DNA from: Streptomyces parvulus
GTDB taxonomy: Bacteria; Actinomycetota; Actinomycetes; Streptomycetales; Streptomycetaceae
DNA: 64,000 nt
NCBI RefSeq assembly: GCF_014648855.1
Contig: NZ_BMRX01000006.1
Location: forward strand, 248,001 to 312,000
Direction of reading: 5' to 3'
Part shown: piece after piece, positions 8,734 to 18,482 of the stretch
How the letters are laid out: each line of letters opens with the position of its first letter
Numbering within the stretch: the stretch's first letter is position 1
Translations under genes and position numbers: made by a program
Notes under the pieces: model-generated
Databases searched by the model: none
What the model was told of the DNA's origin: nothing
What the model saw: only the letters and a program-made list of their open reading frames with translations

Positions 8734-9436
8734 CGTCGTCGTCCGCCTCCGTGTCCGTGTCCCCGGCATCGTCCCCGGTGCCGCGGTCACGGCGGCGCTG
8801 CCCGCCTCCGGGCCGCAGCAGCCGCACGGCGACGAAGACCACCAGCGCCAGGGCGGCGACCGCGAGGATCACCTTCGAGTACGTCGAGGCGATGCCGGAG
8901 ACCTGGGACCAGTTGTCGCCCAGCGCGTAGCCGGCGAGGACGAACACGGTGTTCCAGATGGCGCTGCCCAGCGTGGTCAGGGCCAGGAAGACGGGCAGCC
9001 GCATCCGTTCGACGCCCGCCGGTACCGAGATCAGGCTGCGGAAGATGGGGATCATCCGGCCGAAGAAGACCGCCTTGGTCCCGTGCTTGAGGAACCACGC
9101 CTCGGTCTTCTCGATGTCGGAGACCTTCACCAGCGGCAGTTTGCCCGCGATCGCCACCGTGCGGTCGCGGCCGAGCAGCGCCCCGATCCCGTACAGCGCG
9201 AGGGCGCCGATCACCGAGCCGGCCGTCGTCCACAGCAGGACCGCGATCAGGTTCATCCGGCCGGAACTCGCCGCGAACCCGGCGAGCGGCAGGATCACCT
9301 CGCTCGGCAGGGGAGGGAAGAGGTTCTCCAGAGCGATGGCGAGCCCCGCGCCCGGTGCGCCGAGCGCGTCCATGAGGTCGTTGATCCACTGCGGGGCACC
9401 GCTGTCGGCGGCCGCCTGCGCTGCGATGGCTGTCAT
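8651..9436 (-). CDS. DedA-family (VTT domain) membrane protein
   Basis: The 261-residue protein has the DedA/VTT signature. ENLFPPLPSEVILPLAGFAA lies near residues 26-45, followed by GRDRTVAIAGKLP and FFGRMIPIFRSLISVPAGVERM with the conserved arginines, then a final membrane helix and a polar C-terminal tail. DedA proteins act in lipid-carrier recycling and membrane homeostasis. The start MTAIAAQ at 9436 is chosen because the upstream in-frame extension is Pro/Arg-rich and not family-like. The last 28 codons overlap the HAD gene on the opposite strand. The tail after VRLLRPGGG is low-complexity, which may explain how that overlap arose. Confidence 0.9.
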   Translation of the reverse strand: MTAIAAQAAADSGAPQWINDLMDALGAPGAGLAIALENLFPPLPSEVILPLAGFAASSGRMNLIAVLLWTTAGSVIGALALYGIGALLGRDRTVAIAGKLPLVKVSDIEKTEAWFLKHGTKAVFFGRMIPIFRSLISVPAGVERMRLPVFLALTTLGSAIWNTVFVLAGYALGDNWSQVSGIASTYSKVILAVAALALVVFVAVRLLRPGGGQRRRDRGTGDDAGDTDTEADDDVSEPDPPHGGTPGESAPRPGHRARARR

Positions 9437-9674
9437 GACGACCACGCTAGGAAACCGCGGCTGAAGAGAGCCTGAGGAAGGCGGCCGGGCCGGGCGGGAC
9501 GGGCCGGCGGGCGCGCCGTCCCGGGGATGCGCGGCTGGCAGGTGCACGGCATGGGTGACCCCGGTCCCTTCCCTCCGCGCGGCGCGGAGTCCTCGGCGGC
9601 CGGGTTCCTCGTCGTACGGGAGTTATGCCGGTGCCGGGGTTCCCGGGACCGGGCGGCCCCCCGGGGACGCGGGC

Positions 9675-9896
9675 TCAGCCGCAGCAGCCCCCGCCGCAGC
9701 AACCGCCGCCACCGCCGCCCGGCGAGGGCGCGGGGCCGGACGCGCCGGCGGAGCCGCCGACCGAGACCGTCGACAGCAGCTTCACCGTGTCGGCGTGGCC
9801 GGCCGGGCAGGCGGCGGGAGCGGAGGACTCGGCCATGGGACGGCTCAGTTCGAAGGTGTCGCCGCAGCTCCGGCAGCGGTACTCGTAGCGAGGCAT
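9675..9896 (-). CDS. FmdB-family zinc ribbon protein
   Basis: This 73-residue protein starts MPRYEYRCRSCGDTFE, the canonical FmdB/CxxC regulatory start. Its zinc ribbon has CRSC and CPAGH (the second knuckle is degenerate, Cys then His). The tail is Gly/Cys-rich, ending GCCGGGCCG. A GTG two codons upstream (9902) could also serve. It has no obvious operon partner, being 73 bases from the following minus-strand gene. FmdB proteins were named as putative regulators of formamidase; the function here is unknown. Confidence 0.85.
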   Translation of the reverse strand: MPRYEYRCRSCGDTFELSRPMAESSAPAACPAGHADTVKLLSTVSVGGSAGASGPAPSPGGGGGGCCGGGCCG

Positions 9897-9969
9897 GCGC
9901 ACAGGTTAGCCGGACGGGTACGCCGCCGGACCCGGTGGCGGAGAACCGGCCGCGGGGTGGGCCGGGCGG

Positions 9970-11373
9970 TCAGTGACCGGCGCCGCGCTCCTCGCGGATG
10001 TGGGAGACCACCCGGCCGACCGACTCCCGCACGGATTCCGTCTCCGTCAGGAAGTGCCAGTAGTCGGGGTGCCGGCCCTCCAGCGTGGTGATCGCCCGTT
10101 CCAGCCGGGCCACGGCCTCGTCGAGGGGGCGGGCGTGCGCCGGGTCGGGGGTGTTGCGGCCCGCCATGGCGAGGCGCTGGGCGTCGCGGATGGCGAAGCG
10201 GGTGCGCTCGATCTCCTGCTGCGGGTCCTTCTGCACGGCGTTGAGCCGCCGCAGCCGGTCGCCGGCCGCCGAGACGGCCTCGTCGGTGGTGTTCAGCAGC
10301 GCCCGCACGGTCGACAGCAGGGCGGTGGCGTCGGGCCAGCGCTGCTCCTCGCGGGCGGACTGCGCCTCGGTGAGCTTCCGCTCGGCCTGCCGGACCGATT
10401 CGGCGGCCTGCTCCGGCACGTGCTGGAGGTCCTGCCAGCAGGCGGCGGTGAAGCGGCGTCGCAGCTCGCTCAGCACCGGCTCGACCTGCTCGGTGCGGGT
10501 GGTCAGCGCCTGGGCGCGGGTACGCAGCGAGACCAGCCGGTGGCTGATCTCGTCCGCGCGCTCGGGCAGCCGCTCCGCCTCGGCGCGGACCGCCTCGGCC
10601 TCCCGGATCACCCGCTCGGCCCGCTCCAGGGTCTGCGGTACGCCGTGCTGGCCCGCGCCCTGATTGAGCCGGGTCAGCTCGGGGCCGAGGGTGGCGAGAC
10701 GGGCGGCGAGGTCGTCGGCCCGCAGGCCGGAGCCCCGGGCGGAGTCCAGGGCGTTGGAGGCGGCGAGCAGGGCCTGCCGGGCGCGTTCGACGGCCGGGGC
10801 GAGCCGGGCGAGCTGGGTCTCGGCCTTGCCGAGCAGGGGGCCGAGGCCCTCGGCGAAGCGGTCCAGCTCCTGCTTGACCCGGTCCAGCTCCTCCTTGGCC
10901 GCCGTCAGTTCGCCGCGGGCCCGGGAGGCGGCCGACGCCTCCAGGTCGTCCCGGTCCAGGTCGTGGGCGTCGACCGCGCCGATGTACTGGTGGCTGGCCT
11001 CGTCGATGCGCCGCCCCAGCGCCTCGAAGTCGGTGACCGCGCGCCGGGCGGCGGGGGAGGAGTCGACGGCCGCGATGGTCTCTATCGAGATCCGCAGGTC
11101 CCGCTGGGCGGTGTCCAGCTCGTAGAAGGCGGCCGCCGCGTCGTCCTTCGCGGCCTGGGCCTCCGCCCGCTGGTTCTCCGCGCGGCCGCCGAACCAGCGG
11201 CGGGTGCCGCCGCCGGTGAACGCGGCGGGCAGCGCGAGTGCGGCGAGGACCGGCAGGCCCATGAGGACGAGCGTGTCGCGCACCGCCGCGGGCGGGCGGC
11301 GGCGGGAGCGGTGCGGCGGGCGCGACGCGCGCGCCACCATCGGCGAGTACGGCTGCGATGGTGTCGCCGTCAC
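9970..11373 (-). CDS. Membrane-anchored coiled-coil protein
   Basis: The 467-residue protein has a basic, proline-rich N terminus, one hydrophobic helix near residues 32-52 (LVLMGLPVLAALALPAAF), then an almost wholly alpha-helical, heptad-like Ala/Glu/Arg/Leu-rich region to the end. The last part, HPDYWHFLTETESVRESVG, is more ordered. The GTG at 11373 is chosen because GGGAGAGGG lies just before it; a start 15 codons upstream has no such site. It resembles conserved Streptomyces proteins of unknown function with a cytoplasmic coiled coil. Nothing in the sequence identifies an enzyme. A scaffold role is possible but unproven. Confidence 0.8.
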   Translation of the reverse strand: MTATPSQPYSPMVARASRPPHRSRRRPPAAVRDTLVLMGLPVLAALALPAAFTGGGTRRWFGGRAENQRAEAQAAKDDAAAAFYELDTAQRDLRISIETIAAVDSSPAARRAVTDFEALGRRIDEASHQYIGAVDAHDLDRDDLEASAASRARGELTAAKEELDRVKQELDRFAEGLGPLLGKAETQLARLAPAVERARQALLAASNALDSARGSGLRADDLAARLATLGPELTRLNQGAGQHGVPQTLERAERVIREAEAVRAEAERLPERADEISHRLVSLRTRAQALTTRTEQVEPVLSELRRRFTAACWQDLQHVPEQAAESVRQAERKLTEAQSAREEQRWPDATALLSTVRALLNTTDEAVSAAGDRLRRLNAVQKDPQQEIERTRFAIRDAQRLAMAGRNTPDPAHARPLDEAVARLERAITTLEGRHPDYWHFLTETESVRESVGRVVSHIREERGAGH

Positions 11374-11444
11374 ATCCCTCTCCCGTGTCGTCCGTCCTGC
11401 CCGGGTCCATTCTCCCACCCGTAGAGGACGAACACACGGGCCGG

Positions 11445-12215
11445 TCAGTTCGCGGTTCGGACCGTGATTTCGCCGTCGTCGGTTCTGGCGTTCACCACGT
11501 GCCCGCTCCGGTCGTCGCGCGGCACGGACACGTCGACGCCGCCGTCGCCGGTCTTCGTCGACACCTTGTACGTCCCCGCGGGCAGGGTGACCGACACGGA
11601 GCCGTCGCCGCTGCGGGAGTCCACCAGGTCCGGGACGGCGCCGAGTTCCAGGCGGACCGAGCCGTCCTCGGTCCGCGCGCTCACCCGGCGGGAGGAGACC
11701 TCGGCGCGGACGGATCCGTCGCCGGTGCGCAGTTCCAGCGGCCCGGACGTGTCGGTGACGTGCACGGATCCGTCGGCGGTACGGATGTCCAGGGCGTCCC
11801 GGAACCCCCGGGCCCGGACGCTGCCGTCCCCGTCCTCGACCTTGACGGCGACGCCCCGGGGCACCTCGACGCGGTGCCTGGCCTCGCAGTCGGCGATGAC
11901 GCCGGAGCAGTGCATGCGCAGCTTCAGCCGGTCGCCGTCCATGCTCCAGGTGACCTCGGGGTCCGAGCCGACGGCGACCGAGCCGGAGAACCAGCGGGTG
12001 ACCTCGATCTTCCCGGACGCGTGCTCGTCCGAGGCGACGATCTCGAGGGCGGAGTCGTCGGAGTCGACGGTCAGGGTGTTGCCCGGCAGGCCGAAGGACC
12101 GGTGCTCGGGCTCCTTGTCGTCCGAGGCGGAGGCGCAGGCGCTGAGGCCCGCGAGGAGGACGGCGACGGCACCGGCGGCGGCGAACGCACGGGCGGGAAC
12201 GGTACGGGCGGGCAT
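11445..12215 (-). CDS. DUF4097-like beta-repeat lipoprotein
   Basis: The 256-residue protein is a lipoprotein with lipobox LSAC (Cys27). The mature part contains about seven spaced repeats of the type DGSVRxxG (DGSVRARG, DGSVHVTD, DGSVRAEV, DGSVRLEL, DGSVSVTL, DGGVDVSV, DGEITVRT). This is the pattern of the DUF4097/adhesin-like beta-solenoid family. Two cysteines (MHCSGVIADCEAR) may form a disulfide. GGGGGAGA precedes the ATG. The protein is exported and anchored on the outer face of the membrane; its ligand is unknown. Confidence 0.88.
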   Translation of the reverse strand: MPARTVPARAFAAAGAVAVLLAGLSACASASDDKEPEHRSFGLPGNTLTVDSDDSALEIVASDEHASGKIEVTRWFSGSVAVGSDPEVTWSMDGDRLKLRMHCSGVIADCEARHRVEVPRGVAVKVEDGDGSVRARGFRDALDIRTADGSVHVTDTSGPLELRTGDGSVRAEVSSRRVSARTEDGSVRLELGAVPDLVDSRSGDGSVSVTLPAGTYKVSTKTGDGGVDVSVPRDDRSGHVVNARTDDGEITVRTAN

Positions 12216-12464
12216 GGCGGTCTCCCCCTGGGACGGACGGCGAGGTGCCGCGCCGGGGGCCCTTCCGCGGGTGCGGGCGGCCGGTGCCGGCGAGGCTCTT
12301 CGACCGTACGGAGCACCGGCTCCGGGAGGGATCCGGGCCACTACCGGATCCGGGGTGGGGTTAACCCCCGGCCCGGCCGCGAGGGCCGCTCGCCGGGGCC
12401 GGGGAGCGGCGGCCGCACGTTTGCCGGGCAGTGCTCGGGGCCATGTAGGCTGTCGACTCGTCCC

Positions 12465-12539
<75 letters not shown>

Positions 12540-12562
12540 GGACCGGCGTCGTCGCCGGTGAA

Positions 12563-12591
12563 GAGGCCCCCGGAGATCGTCCGGGGGCCTC
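12563..12591 (+). terminator. Terminator of tRNA-Val
   Basis: A perfect 12-bp stem, GAGGCCCCCGGA (12563-12574) with its complement at 12580-12591, encloses a GATCG loop 24 bases after the tRNA. A smaller hairpin, CCGGCG/CGCCGG (12543-12558), lies between them. Confidence 0.85.
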
Positions 12592-12621
12592 TCGCGTGCG
12601 CCCGCCGGTGATCTCCCTAGG

Positions 12622-13038
12622 ATGAGGCTGGTGAGCAGCCCCGAGCAGCACGTCCGGCGACCGCCCGTGAGGTGGCGGCGGGCCGTGTGCGTGCTCGGAC
12701 TGCTGGCCGGGCTGCTCGGCATGCACGGGCTGGCGCCCGGCGGGGGCCTGCCGGAGCACTCCGCCCGGCACTCCCTCCCGAGCCCGGCGCACCGGGCCGG
12801 GGCCGCGCACGCCGGATGCGGTGAGGACGGCGGCGCCTGCGGCGGCGGACACCTGCGGCACGCCGACTCGGTGTGCGCGTCCGGCGCGGTGGGACAGGCT
12901 CCCGTGCTGCCCGGGCTGGTGCCCGACCCCGTGCCCGCCGCCCCGTGCGCCGGTGCCGCGCCCGCGTACGCGGCCGGGGCGCCGGACGGTGCGCGGGCGC
13001 CGCCCTCCCTGGCCGAACTCCAACTCCTGCGGATATAG
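12622..13038 (+). CDS. DUF6153-family small membrane or exported protein
   Basis: The 138-residue protein has one hydrophobic segment near residues 19-36 (RRAVCVLGLLAGLLGMHGLA). A His/Cys-rich middle follows (HAGCGEDGGACGGGHLRHADSVC), and it ends with the family terminus APPSLAELQLLRI. This matches DUF6153 proteins, which in Streptomyces commonly sit next to DUF305 genes, as here. The Cys/His cluster suggests metal (copper) contact, which is inference. ATG 12622 or GTG 12631 could be the start. Confidence 0.75.
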   Translation: MRLVSSPEQHVRRPPVRWRRAVCVLGLLAGLLGMHGLAPGGGLPEHSARHSLPSPAHRAGAAHAGCGEDGGACGGGHLRHADSVCASGAVGQAPVLPGLVPDPVPAAPCAGAAPAYAAGAPDGARAPPSLAELQLLRI

Positions 13039-13123
13039 GCACCGCCTTCCCGGACCGCGCCATCCCGGCGCGGCGCGGACCACTGGCATGCCCATCCCCC
13101 TTTCACGCAGCAGGAGTTCACGC

Positions 13124-13810
13124 ATGACCCGCATGACCCGCACCAGTCGCACCAGTCGCATCAGCCGCATCAGTCGCGTCACCGTGCCGGTGGTGGTGAC
13201 GGCCGTCGCCGCGGTCGCCCTCGCCGCCTGCGGAAGCGGCGGTGACGCCGGCCACGAGGGACCGCACGGCGCGGCTTCCGCCTCCGCCACCGACCCCGGG
13301 AGCCCGGCGGACAAGGGGGCCGGCGAGCGGGCGCACAACGCCCAGGACGTCGCCTTCGCGCAGGGCATGATCCCGCACCACCGGCAGGCGCTGGAGATGG
13401 CCCGGCTGGCGCCCGGCCGGTCGGCGTCGGCCCGGGTCGCGGACCTCGCGGCACGCATCGAGAAGGCGCAGGACCCCGAGATCACGACCATGACGGGCTG
13501 GCTGAAGGCCTGGGGCGAGAAGGTGCCGGAGCCGACGGCGTCGATGCCCGGCATGGATCACTCGGCCCATTCCGGCATGCCCGGGATGATGGGCGCGCAG
13601 GACATGGCGAAGCTGGAGAAGGCGTCGGGGCGGGCCTTCGACACCATGTTCCTGACCATGATGGTCGAGCACCACGAGGGCGCGGTCGAGATGGCCGGGA
13701 CGGAGCAGGCCGAGGGCAGCTACGCCCCCGCCAAGGCACTCGCGGGCGACATCGTCACGGCGCAGCGGGCCGAGATCACCGAGATGAAGAGGCTCCTCGG
13801 CAGCGACTGA
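13124..13810 (+). CDS. DUF305 lipoprotein (ferritin-like, metal-linked)
   Basis: The 228-residue protein has an unusual leader: seven three-residue units of the form (M/T/I/V)-(T/S)-R, then a hydrophobic core and a lipobox ending LAAC (Cys36). The mature part is a DUF305 domain with the two characteristic half-motifs QGMIPHHRQALEMA and TMMVEHHEGAVEMA, a duplicated four-helix pattern. A Met/His-rich linker (SMPGMDHSAHSGMPGMMG) lies between them. DUF305 proteins are exported and often linked to copper. AGGAG at 13112-13116 fixes the ATG at 13124. The adjacent DUF6153 gene ends 85 bases upstream and is probably co-transcribed. Confidence 0.92.
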   Translation: MTRMTRTSRTSRISRISRVTVPVVVTAVAAVALAACGSGGDAGHEGPHGAASASATDPGSPADKGAGERAHNAQDVAFAQGMIPHHRQALEMARLAPGRSASARVADLAARIEKAQDPEITTMTGWLKAWGEKVPEPTASMPGMDHSAHSGMPGMMGAQDMAKLEKASGRAFDTMFLTMMVEHHEGAVEMAGTEQAEGSYAPAKALAGDIVTAQRAEITEMKRLLGSD

Positions 13811-13843
13811 GCGTCCGCACGGCTCCCGTCCGGGCGGCGTCTC

Positions 13844-14200
13844 TCAGGCGTCCCCGGGCGGGGGGTCGGGCAGGCCGGTGTCGTGGGCGTGTTTCAGCTC
13901 CGAGCGCGCGTTCACCTGGTCGGGGCCGGTTATCTCCGACCAGTAGCGGTGGGTGCTGACGAAGACGGCCAGCTCGCGCTCGCGCCGGCGGAGCTTCTCG
14001 ACCTCGGCCTGCTCGTCCTCCGACCAGCCGGGCGAGGCGGGGCGCTCGATCTTGCGCCAGCCGGTGTCGTCGCTGAAGCCGTCCAGGGGCTCCACGGACC
14101 AGGGGAGCCTCTTCAACAGGGCCGTCAGCTCGGCCCGGACCTGATGCAGTTCCTCCTGACCGGCGAGGAGGTCACTGGGGAAATCATAGGTCGTTGCCAC
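13844..14200 (-). CDS. Conserved hypothetical protein, 118 aa
   Basis: The protein is soluble, acidic and largely helical. It begins with a GTG start, reading VATTYDFPSDLLAGQEELH, and continues with WSVEPLDGFSDD, GWSEDEQAEVEKLRRRERELA and HRYWSEI. I recognise no catalytic motif. It is convergent with the DUF305 gene (33 bases apart) and divergent from the acetyltransferase. An upstream extension of the frame exists but would overlap the divergent gene. Confidence 0.7.
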   Translation of the reverse strand: MATTYDFPSDLLAGQEELHQVRAELTALLKRLPWSVEPLDGFSDDTGWRKIERPASPGWSEDEQAEVEKLRRRERELAVFVSTHRYWSEITGPDQVNARSELKHAHDTGLPDPPPGDA

Positions 14201-14303
14201 GCGCTCAATGATACGCCTGTTCGATTTTGAGGCGCGCGTTCCCTTCGGTGGTTCACGCGAAAGGGTGGCCGGATTGTCAGACCCCTGTCCTACCGTGAGA
14301 GAC

Positions 14304-14840
14304 ATGGACGGCGTGGACGAACGGGCGGGGCGGCGGGACGCGGAGCGGGTGCGCCTGGTGCCGTGGGCGGAGTCGGACCTGTGGCTGCTGCGCAGGACCA
14401 ACAGCGCGGAGATGACGGCCCACCTCGGCGGTCCGGAGACCGAGGAGCGGCTGGCGGCCCGCCACCGGCGGTACCTCGGGCTGCCGGCGGGGCGGATGTA
14501 CCGGGTCGCGTCGTGGGACGGCGCGGACACCTTCGGCTCGATCGGCTTCTGGCGGCGGACCTGGCGGGACGCGGAGGTCTGGGAGGCCGGGTGGGCGGTG
14601 CTGCCGGAGTTCCAGGGGCGGGGCATCGCGGTCCGGGCGGCCGGCGCGGTGATCGACGCGGCCCGCGCCGAGGGCACGCTCCGGTATCTGCACGCGTTCC
14701 CCTCCGTCGACCACCCCGCGTCCAACGCGGTCTGCCGCGGAGCCGGGTTCACCCTGCTCGGGGAGGCCGACTTCGAGTACCCGAAGGGCCACTGGATCAG
14801 GTCGAACGACTGGCGGGTGGACCTGGAGAGAGGAGACTGA
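14304..14840 (+). CDS. GNAT-family N-acetyltransferase
   Basis: The 178-residue protein has a GNAT fold. RLVPWAESDLWLLRR is beta1-alpha1, and FGSIGFWRR and WEAGWAVLPEFQGRGIAVRAAGAVIDAA contain the acetyl-CoA loop Q/RxxGxA. HPASNAVCRGAGFTLLGEADFEYPKG is the C-terminal part typical of the RimJ-like group. The start at 14304 avoids a non-family extension. The DUF2277 gene starts 5 bases after the stop, so they are co-translated. The substrate is unknown. Confidence 0.87.
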   Translation: MDGVDERAGRRDAERVRLVPWAESDLWLLRRTNSAEMTAHLGGPETEERLAARHRRYLGLPAGRMYRVASWDGADTFGSIGFWRRTWRDAEVWEAGWAVLPEFQGRGIAVRAAGAVIDAARAEGTLRYLHAFPSVDHPASNAVCRGAGFTLLGEADFEYPKGHWIRSNDWRVDLERGD

Positions 14841-14844
14841 CGCC

Positions 14845-15072
14845 ATGTGCCGCAGCATCAAGACCCTGCGTCCGCCCGCGATGCCCGAGGAGGCCACGGA
14901 GGACGAGATGAGGGCCGCCGCCCTCCAGTACGTGCGCAAGGTGTCCGGCTTCCGCGCGCCCGCCGCGCACAATCAGGAGGTCTTCGACCGGGCCGTGGAG
15001 GCCGTCACCCGCGCCACGGCCGACCTGCTGGAAGGCCTGGAGATCCGGGGCGGCACCCGCCGGGCCTCCTGA
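14845..15072 (+). CDS. DUF2277-family small protein
   Basis: The 75-residue protein starts MCRSIKTLRPPAMPEEATED, the hallmark of DUF2277, followed by AALQYVRKVSGFRAPAAHNQEVFDRAV. It lies 5 bases after the acetyltransferase stop with GGAG upstream. It is soluble and helical, and the function is unknown. The Arg/Lys-rich helix suggests contact with nucleic acid, which is speculation. Confidence 0.9.
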   Translation: MCRSIKTLRPPAMPEEATEDEMRAAALQYVRKVSGFRAPAAHNQEVFDRAVEAVTRATADLLEGLEIRGGTRRAS

Positions 15073-15075
15073 CCC

Positions 15076-15215
15076 GCGCCCGCCCCGGGCTCAGGCCACT
15101 CGCGCCCTCCCCGGGCTCAGGCCACTCGCGCCCGCGCCAGGGGCCAAAACACCCGCGCCCGCGCCCGGGGCCAGGACACCCGCGCCCGGAGCCAGGGCAC
15201 TCGCGCCCACTCGGG
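15076..15215. repeat. Imperfect GC-rich tandem repeat, unit about 27-30 bp
   Basis: About five degenerate copies containing CACTCGCGCCC plus CCGGGCTCAGGC-like segments fill the space between DUF2277 and the convergent DedA gene. The first two copies are nearly identical and later ones drift. No coding potential is credible here. Confidence 0.6.
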
Positions 15216-15217
15216 GC

Positions 15218-15856
15218 CTACGACGCCTCCGAGGGGCGGGCCGGGCGGCGCACCAGGTAGGCCGCGCCCGCGCCCGCGCCGAACAGGGCCACGACGGAGA
15301 CGCCCGCCGCCAGCCAGCTCGCGCCGAGCCACTGCCCGCCGAAGTAGCCGAGCGCGACGCTGTACGCGGCCCAGGCCAGCCCTGCCAGGGCCGACCAGGG
15401 CAGGAACTCGCGGACGCGGCGGTGCGCCGTACCGGCGACGAGCGAGACGACCGAGCGGCCCGCCGGGGCGAACCGGGCCAGGACGACGAGGGCGCCGCCG
15501 CCCCGGGCGAGGGCGCCGCCGAGACGTTCCTGCGCGGTGCTCAGCCGGCGGGAGCGGGCGATGGCCCGGTCCAGGCGCGGCCCCCCGCGCCAGGCGAGGC
15601 GGTAGACCGCCAGATCGCCGAGGACGGAGGCGGTCGCCGCGCACAGGGTCAGGACGAGGATGTCGGGCACGTCCTCCGGCCCCCGCCCCGCGGCCGCCGC
15701 GCCGGAACCCGCGGCCGCCGCCGTCGCCGCGGTGATCACCAGGACCCCGCTCGGCAGCACCGGCAGGAAGATGTCGAGGAGCACCGACACGGCCACCAGC
15801 GCGTAGATCCACGGGCTGCTGACCAGCGAACCGATACTTCCCAGACTCTCGACCAC
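15218..15856 (-). CDS. DedA-family (VTT domain) membrane protein
   Basis: The 212-residue protein has a first helix, WIYALVAVSVLLDIFLPVLPSGVLVI, matching the DedA N-terminal hairpin. LGDLAVYRLAWRGG, LARFAPAGRSVVSLVAGTAHRRVREF (conserved FxRxxPxxR-type loop) and four further hydrophobic helices follow. Two adjacent GTG codons (15859 and 15856) follow GGGGAG, and I take 15856. It is a second DedA protein in this window, with a degenerate N-terminal motif compared with the one at 8.65-9.44 kb. It is presumably a membrane lipid-carrier transport or homeostasis protein. Confidence 0.85.
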   Translation of the reverse strand: MVESLGSIGSLVSSPWIYALVAVSVLLDIFLPVLPSGVLVITAATAAAAGSGAAAAGRGPEDVPDILVLTLCAATASVLGDLAVYRLAWRGGPRLDRAIARSRRLSTAQERLGGALARGGGALVVLARFAPAGRSVVSLVAGTAHRRVREFLPWSALAGLAWAAYSVALGYFGGQWLGASWLAAGVSVVALFGAGAGAAYLVRRPARPSEAS

Positions 15857-16078
15857 CACGACTCCCCGTTCGCTCCCCCGTGGGCCGGACCATGCCGCGG
15901 GACGCGGGGGCGACGGAGCGGCCAGTGACAGCCATACAGCGTACGCCCGGGGTGTGACAGAGGGTTCACAGGGGGCTCGTGTGTTCGGCACGGGACGTTC
16001 ACCTCGAAGGGGACGTCCACCTTCCGATCCGGGCGGCCGCCCTCGGTCCGCCGCCCGGCCGGGGCGTCGCGCCGGGCG

Positions 16079-16534
16079 TCAGGCCGCGACCGGCGTCTGC
16101 CGCTCCGCGGCCGTCTCCTCCCGCTCCGTGGTGCGCCGGGCGAGGAGCCGGTCCAGGCCGAAGGCGCCGGAGCCGGTGAAGACGAGCAGCAGGAAGGCCC
16201 AGCAGAACATGGCGGACGCCTCGCCGCCGTTCTCCATCGGCCACAGGGCGCCGGGCTGGTGCACCTTGAAGTACGCGTAGGCCATCGAGCCCGAGGACAC
16301 GAGCGCGGCGGCGCGGGTGCCGAGCCCGAGCAGCACGAGTACTCCGCCCGCCAGCTGGATCACCGCCGCGTACCAGCCGGGCCAGGTGCCCGCGTCGATC
16401 GTGCCGCCCGAGCCCGAGGCGCCGCCGAGGACGCCGAAGAGCGAGGCGGCCCCGTGGCAGGCGAAGAGGAGGCCGACGACTATGCGGAAGAGGCCGAGGG
16501 CGTAAGGCTGGGCGCTGTCGAGGCGTCCGGACAT
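16079..16534 (-). CDS. DoxX-family membrane protein
   Basis: The 151-residue protein has four hydrophobic helices in DoxX order: LGLFRIVVGLLFACHGAASLFG, WYAAVIQLAGGVLVLLGLGTRAAALV, YAYFKVH and SAMFCWAFLLLVFTG. It ends with a charged tail. DoxX-like proteins are redox- or thiol-stress-linked membrane proteins. GAAGGAG lies 9 bases before the ATG. The 220-base upstream region holds two palindromes and a CebR box, so it is probably tightly regulated. Confidence 0.9.
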   Translation of the reverse strand: MSGRLDSAQPYALGLFRIVVGLLFACHGAASLFGVLGGASGSGGTIDAGTWPGWYAAVIQLAGGVLVLLGLGTRAAALVSSGSMAYAYFKVHQPGALWPMENGGEASAMFCWAFLLLVFTGSGAFGLDRLLARRTTEREETAAERQTPVAA

Positions 16535-16604
16535 GAGGGGGTGCTCCTTCGGTCGGGTCGGCCGGGTGGGGCCGGTGGGGGACGGAACCGAGTGAGGTGC
16601 CCAC

Positions 16605-16633
16605 GTTAGGTGGACCTAACTAATGCTTGCAAG
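16605..16633 (-). promoter_or_regulatory. Inverted repeats upstream of doxX
   Basis: GTTAGGT-GG-ACCTAAC (16605-16620) is a perfect 7-bp inverted repeat, and CTTGCAAG (16626-16633) is a perfect 8-mer palindrome. Both lie 70-100 bases before the doxX start in an AT-richer patch. TTGCAA and TAACGT, 18 bases apart on the minus strand, could be -35 and -10. The sites suggest a dimeric repressor of the MarR or HxlR type. Confidence 0.45.
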
Positions 16634-16692
16634 TTCAACATTTGGCCACGGCGTGACATGGGATCACGCCGAGACTTCATCTGCCCATACAG

Positions 16693-16708
16693 GTGGGAGC
16701 GCTCCCAC
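16693..16708. promoter_or_regulatory. Full-consensus CebR operator (TGGGAGCGCTCCCA)
   Basis: The 16-bp perfect palindrome GTGGGAGCGCTCCCAC contains the established 14-bp CebR box of Streptomyces, the operator of the cellobiose/cellotriose-responsive LacI-type repressor. It lies between the phoD stop (16755) and doxX start (16534), about 160 bases upstream of doxX, with no sugar transporter or glycosidase nearby. Confidence 0.7.
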
Positions 16709-16754
16709 AATAGGGCCGAAGCCCTTGAGCGTGACTCGATTCATGCCCGGCGGG

Positions 16755-18395
<1,641 letters not shown>

Positions 18396-18482
18396 GGTGA
18401 TCCCTCCTCCGTCGCACCGTACGGTACGGAACGACGGAGGCCGGTGGGGAGTCTCCGCGGCGAACAGCCGGCGGACGGGACG

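Noticed and set aside
16605..16620. GTTAGGT-GG-ACCTAAC as an iron box (DmdR/IdeR)
   Set aside because: The arms resemble the iron box but the spacer is 2 bases rather than about 7, and doxX is not an iron-uptake gene.
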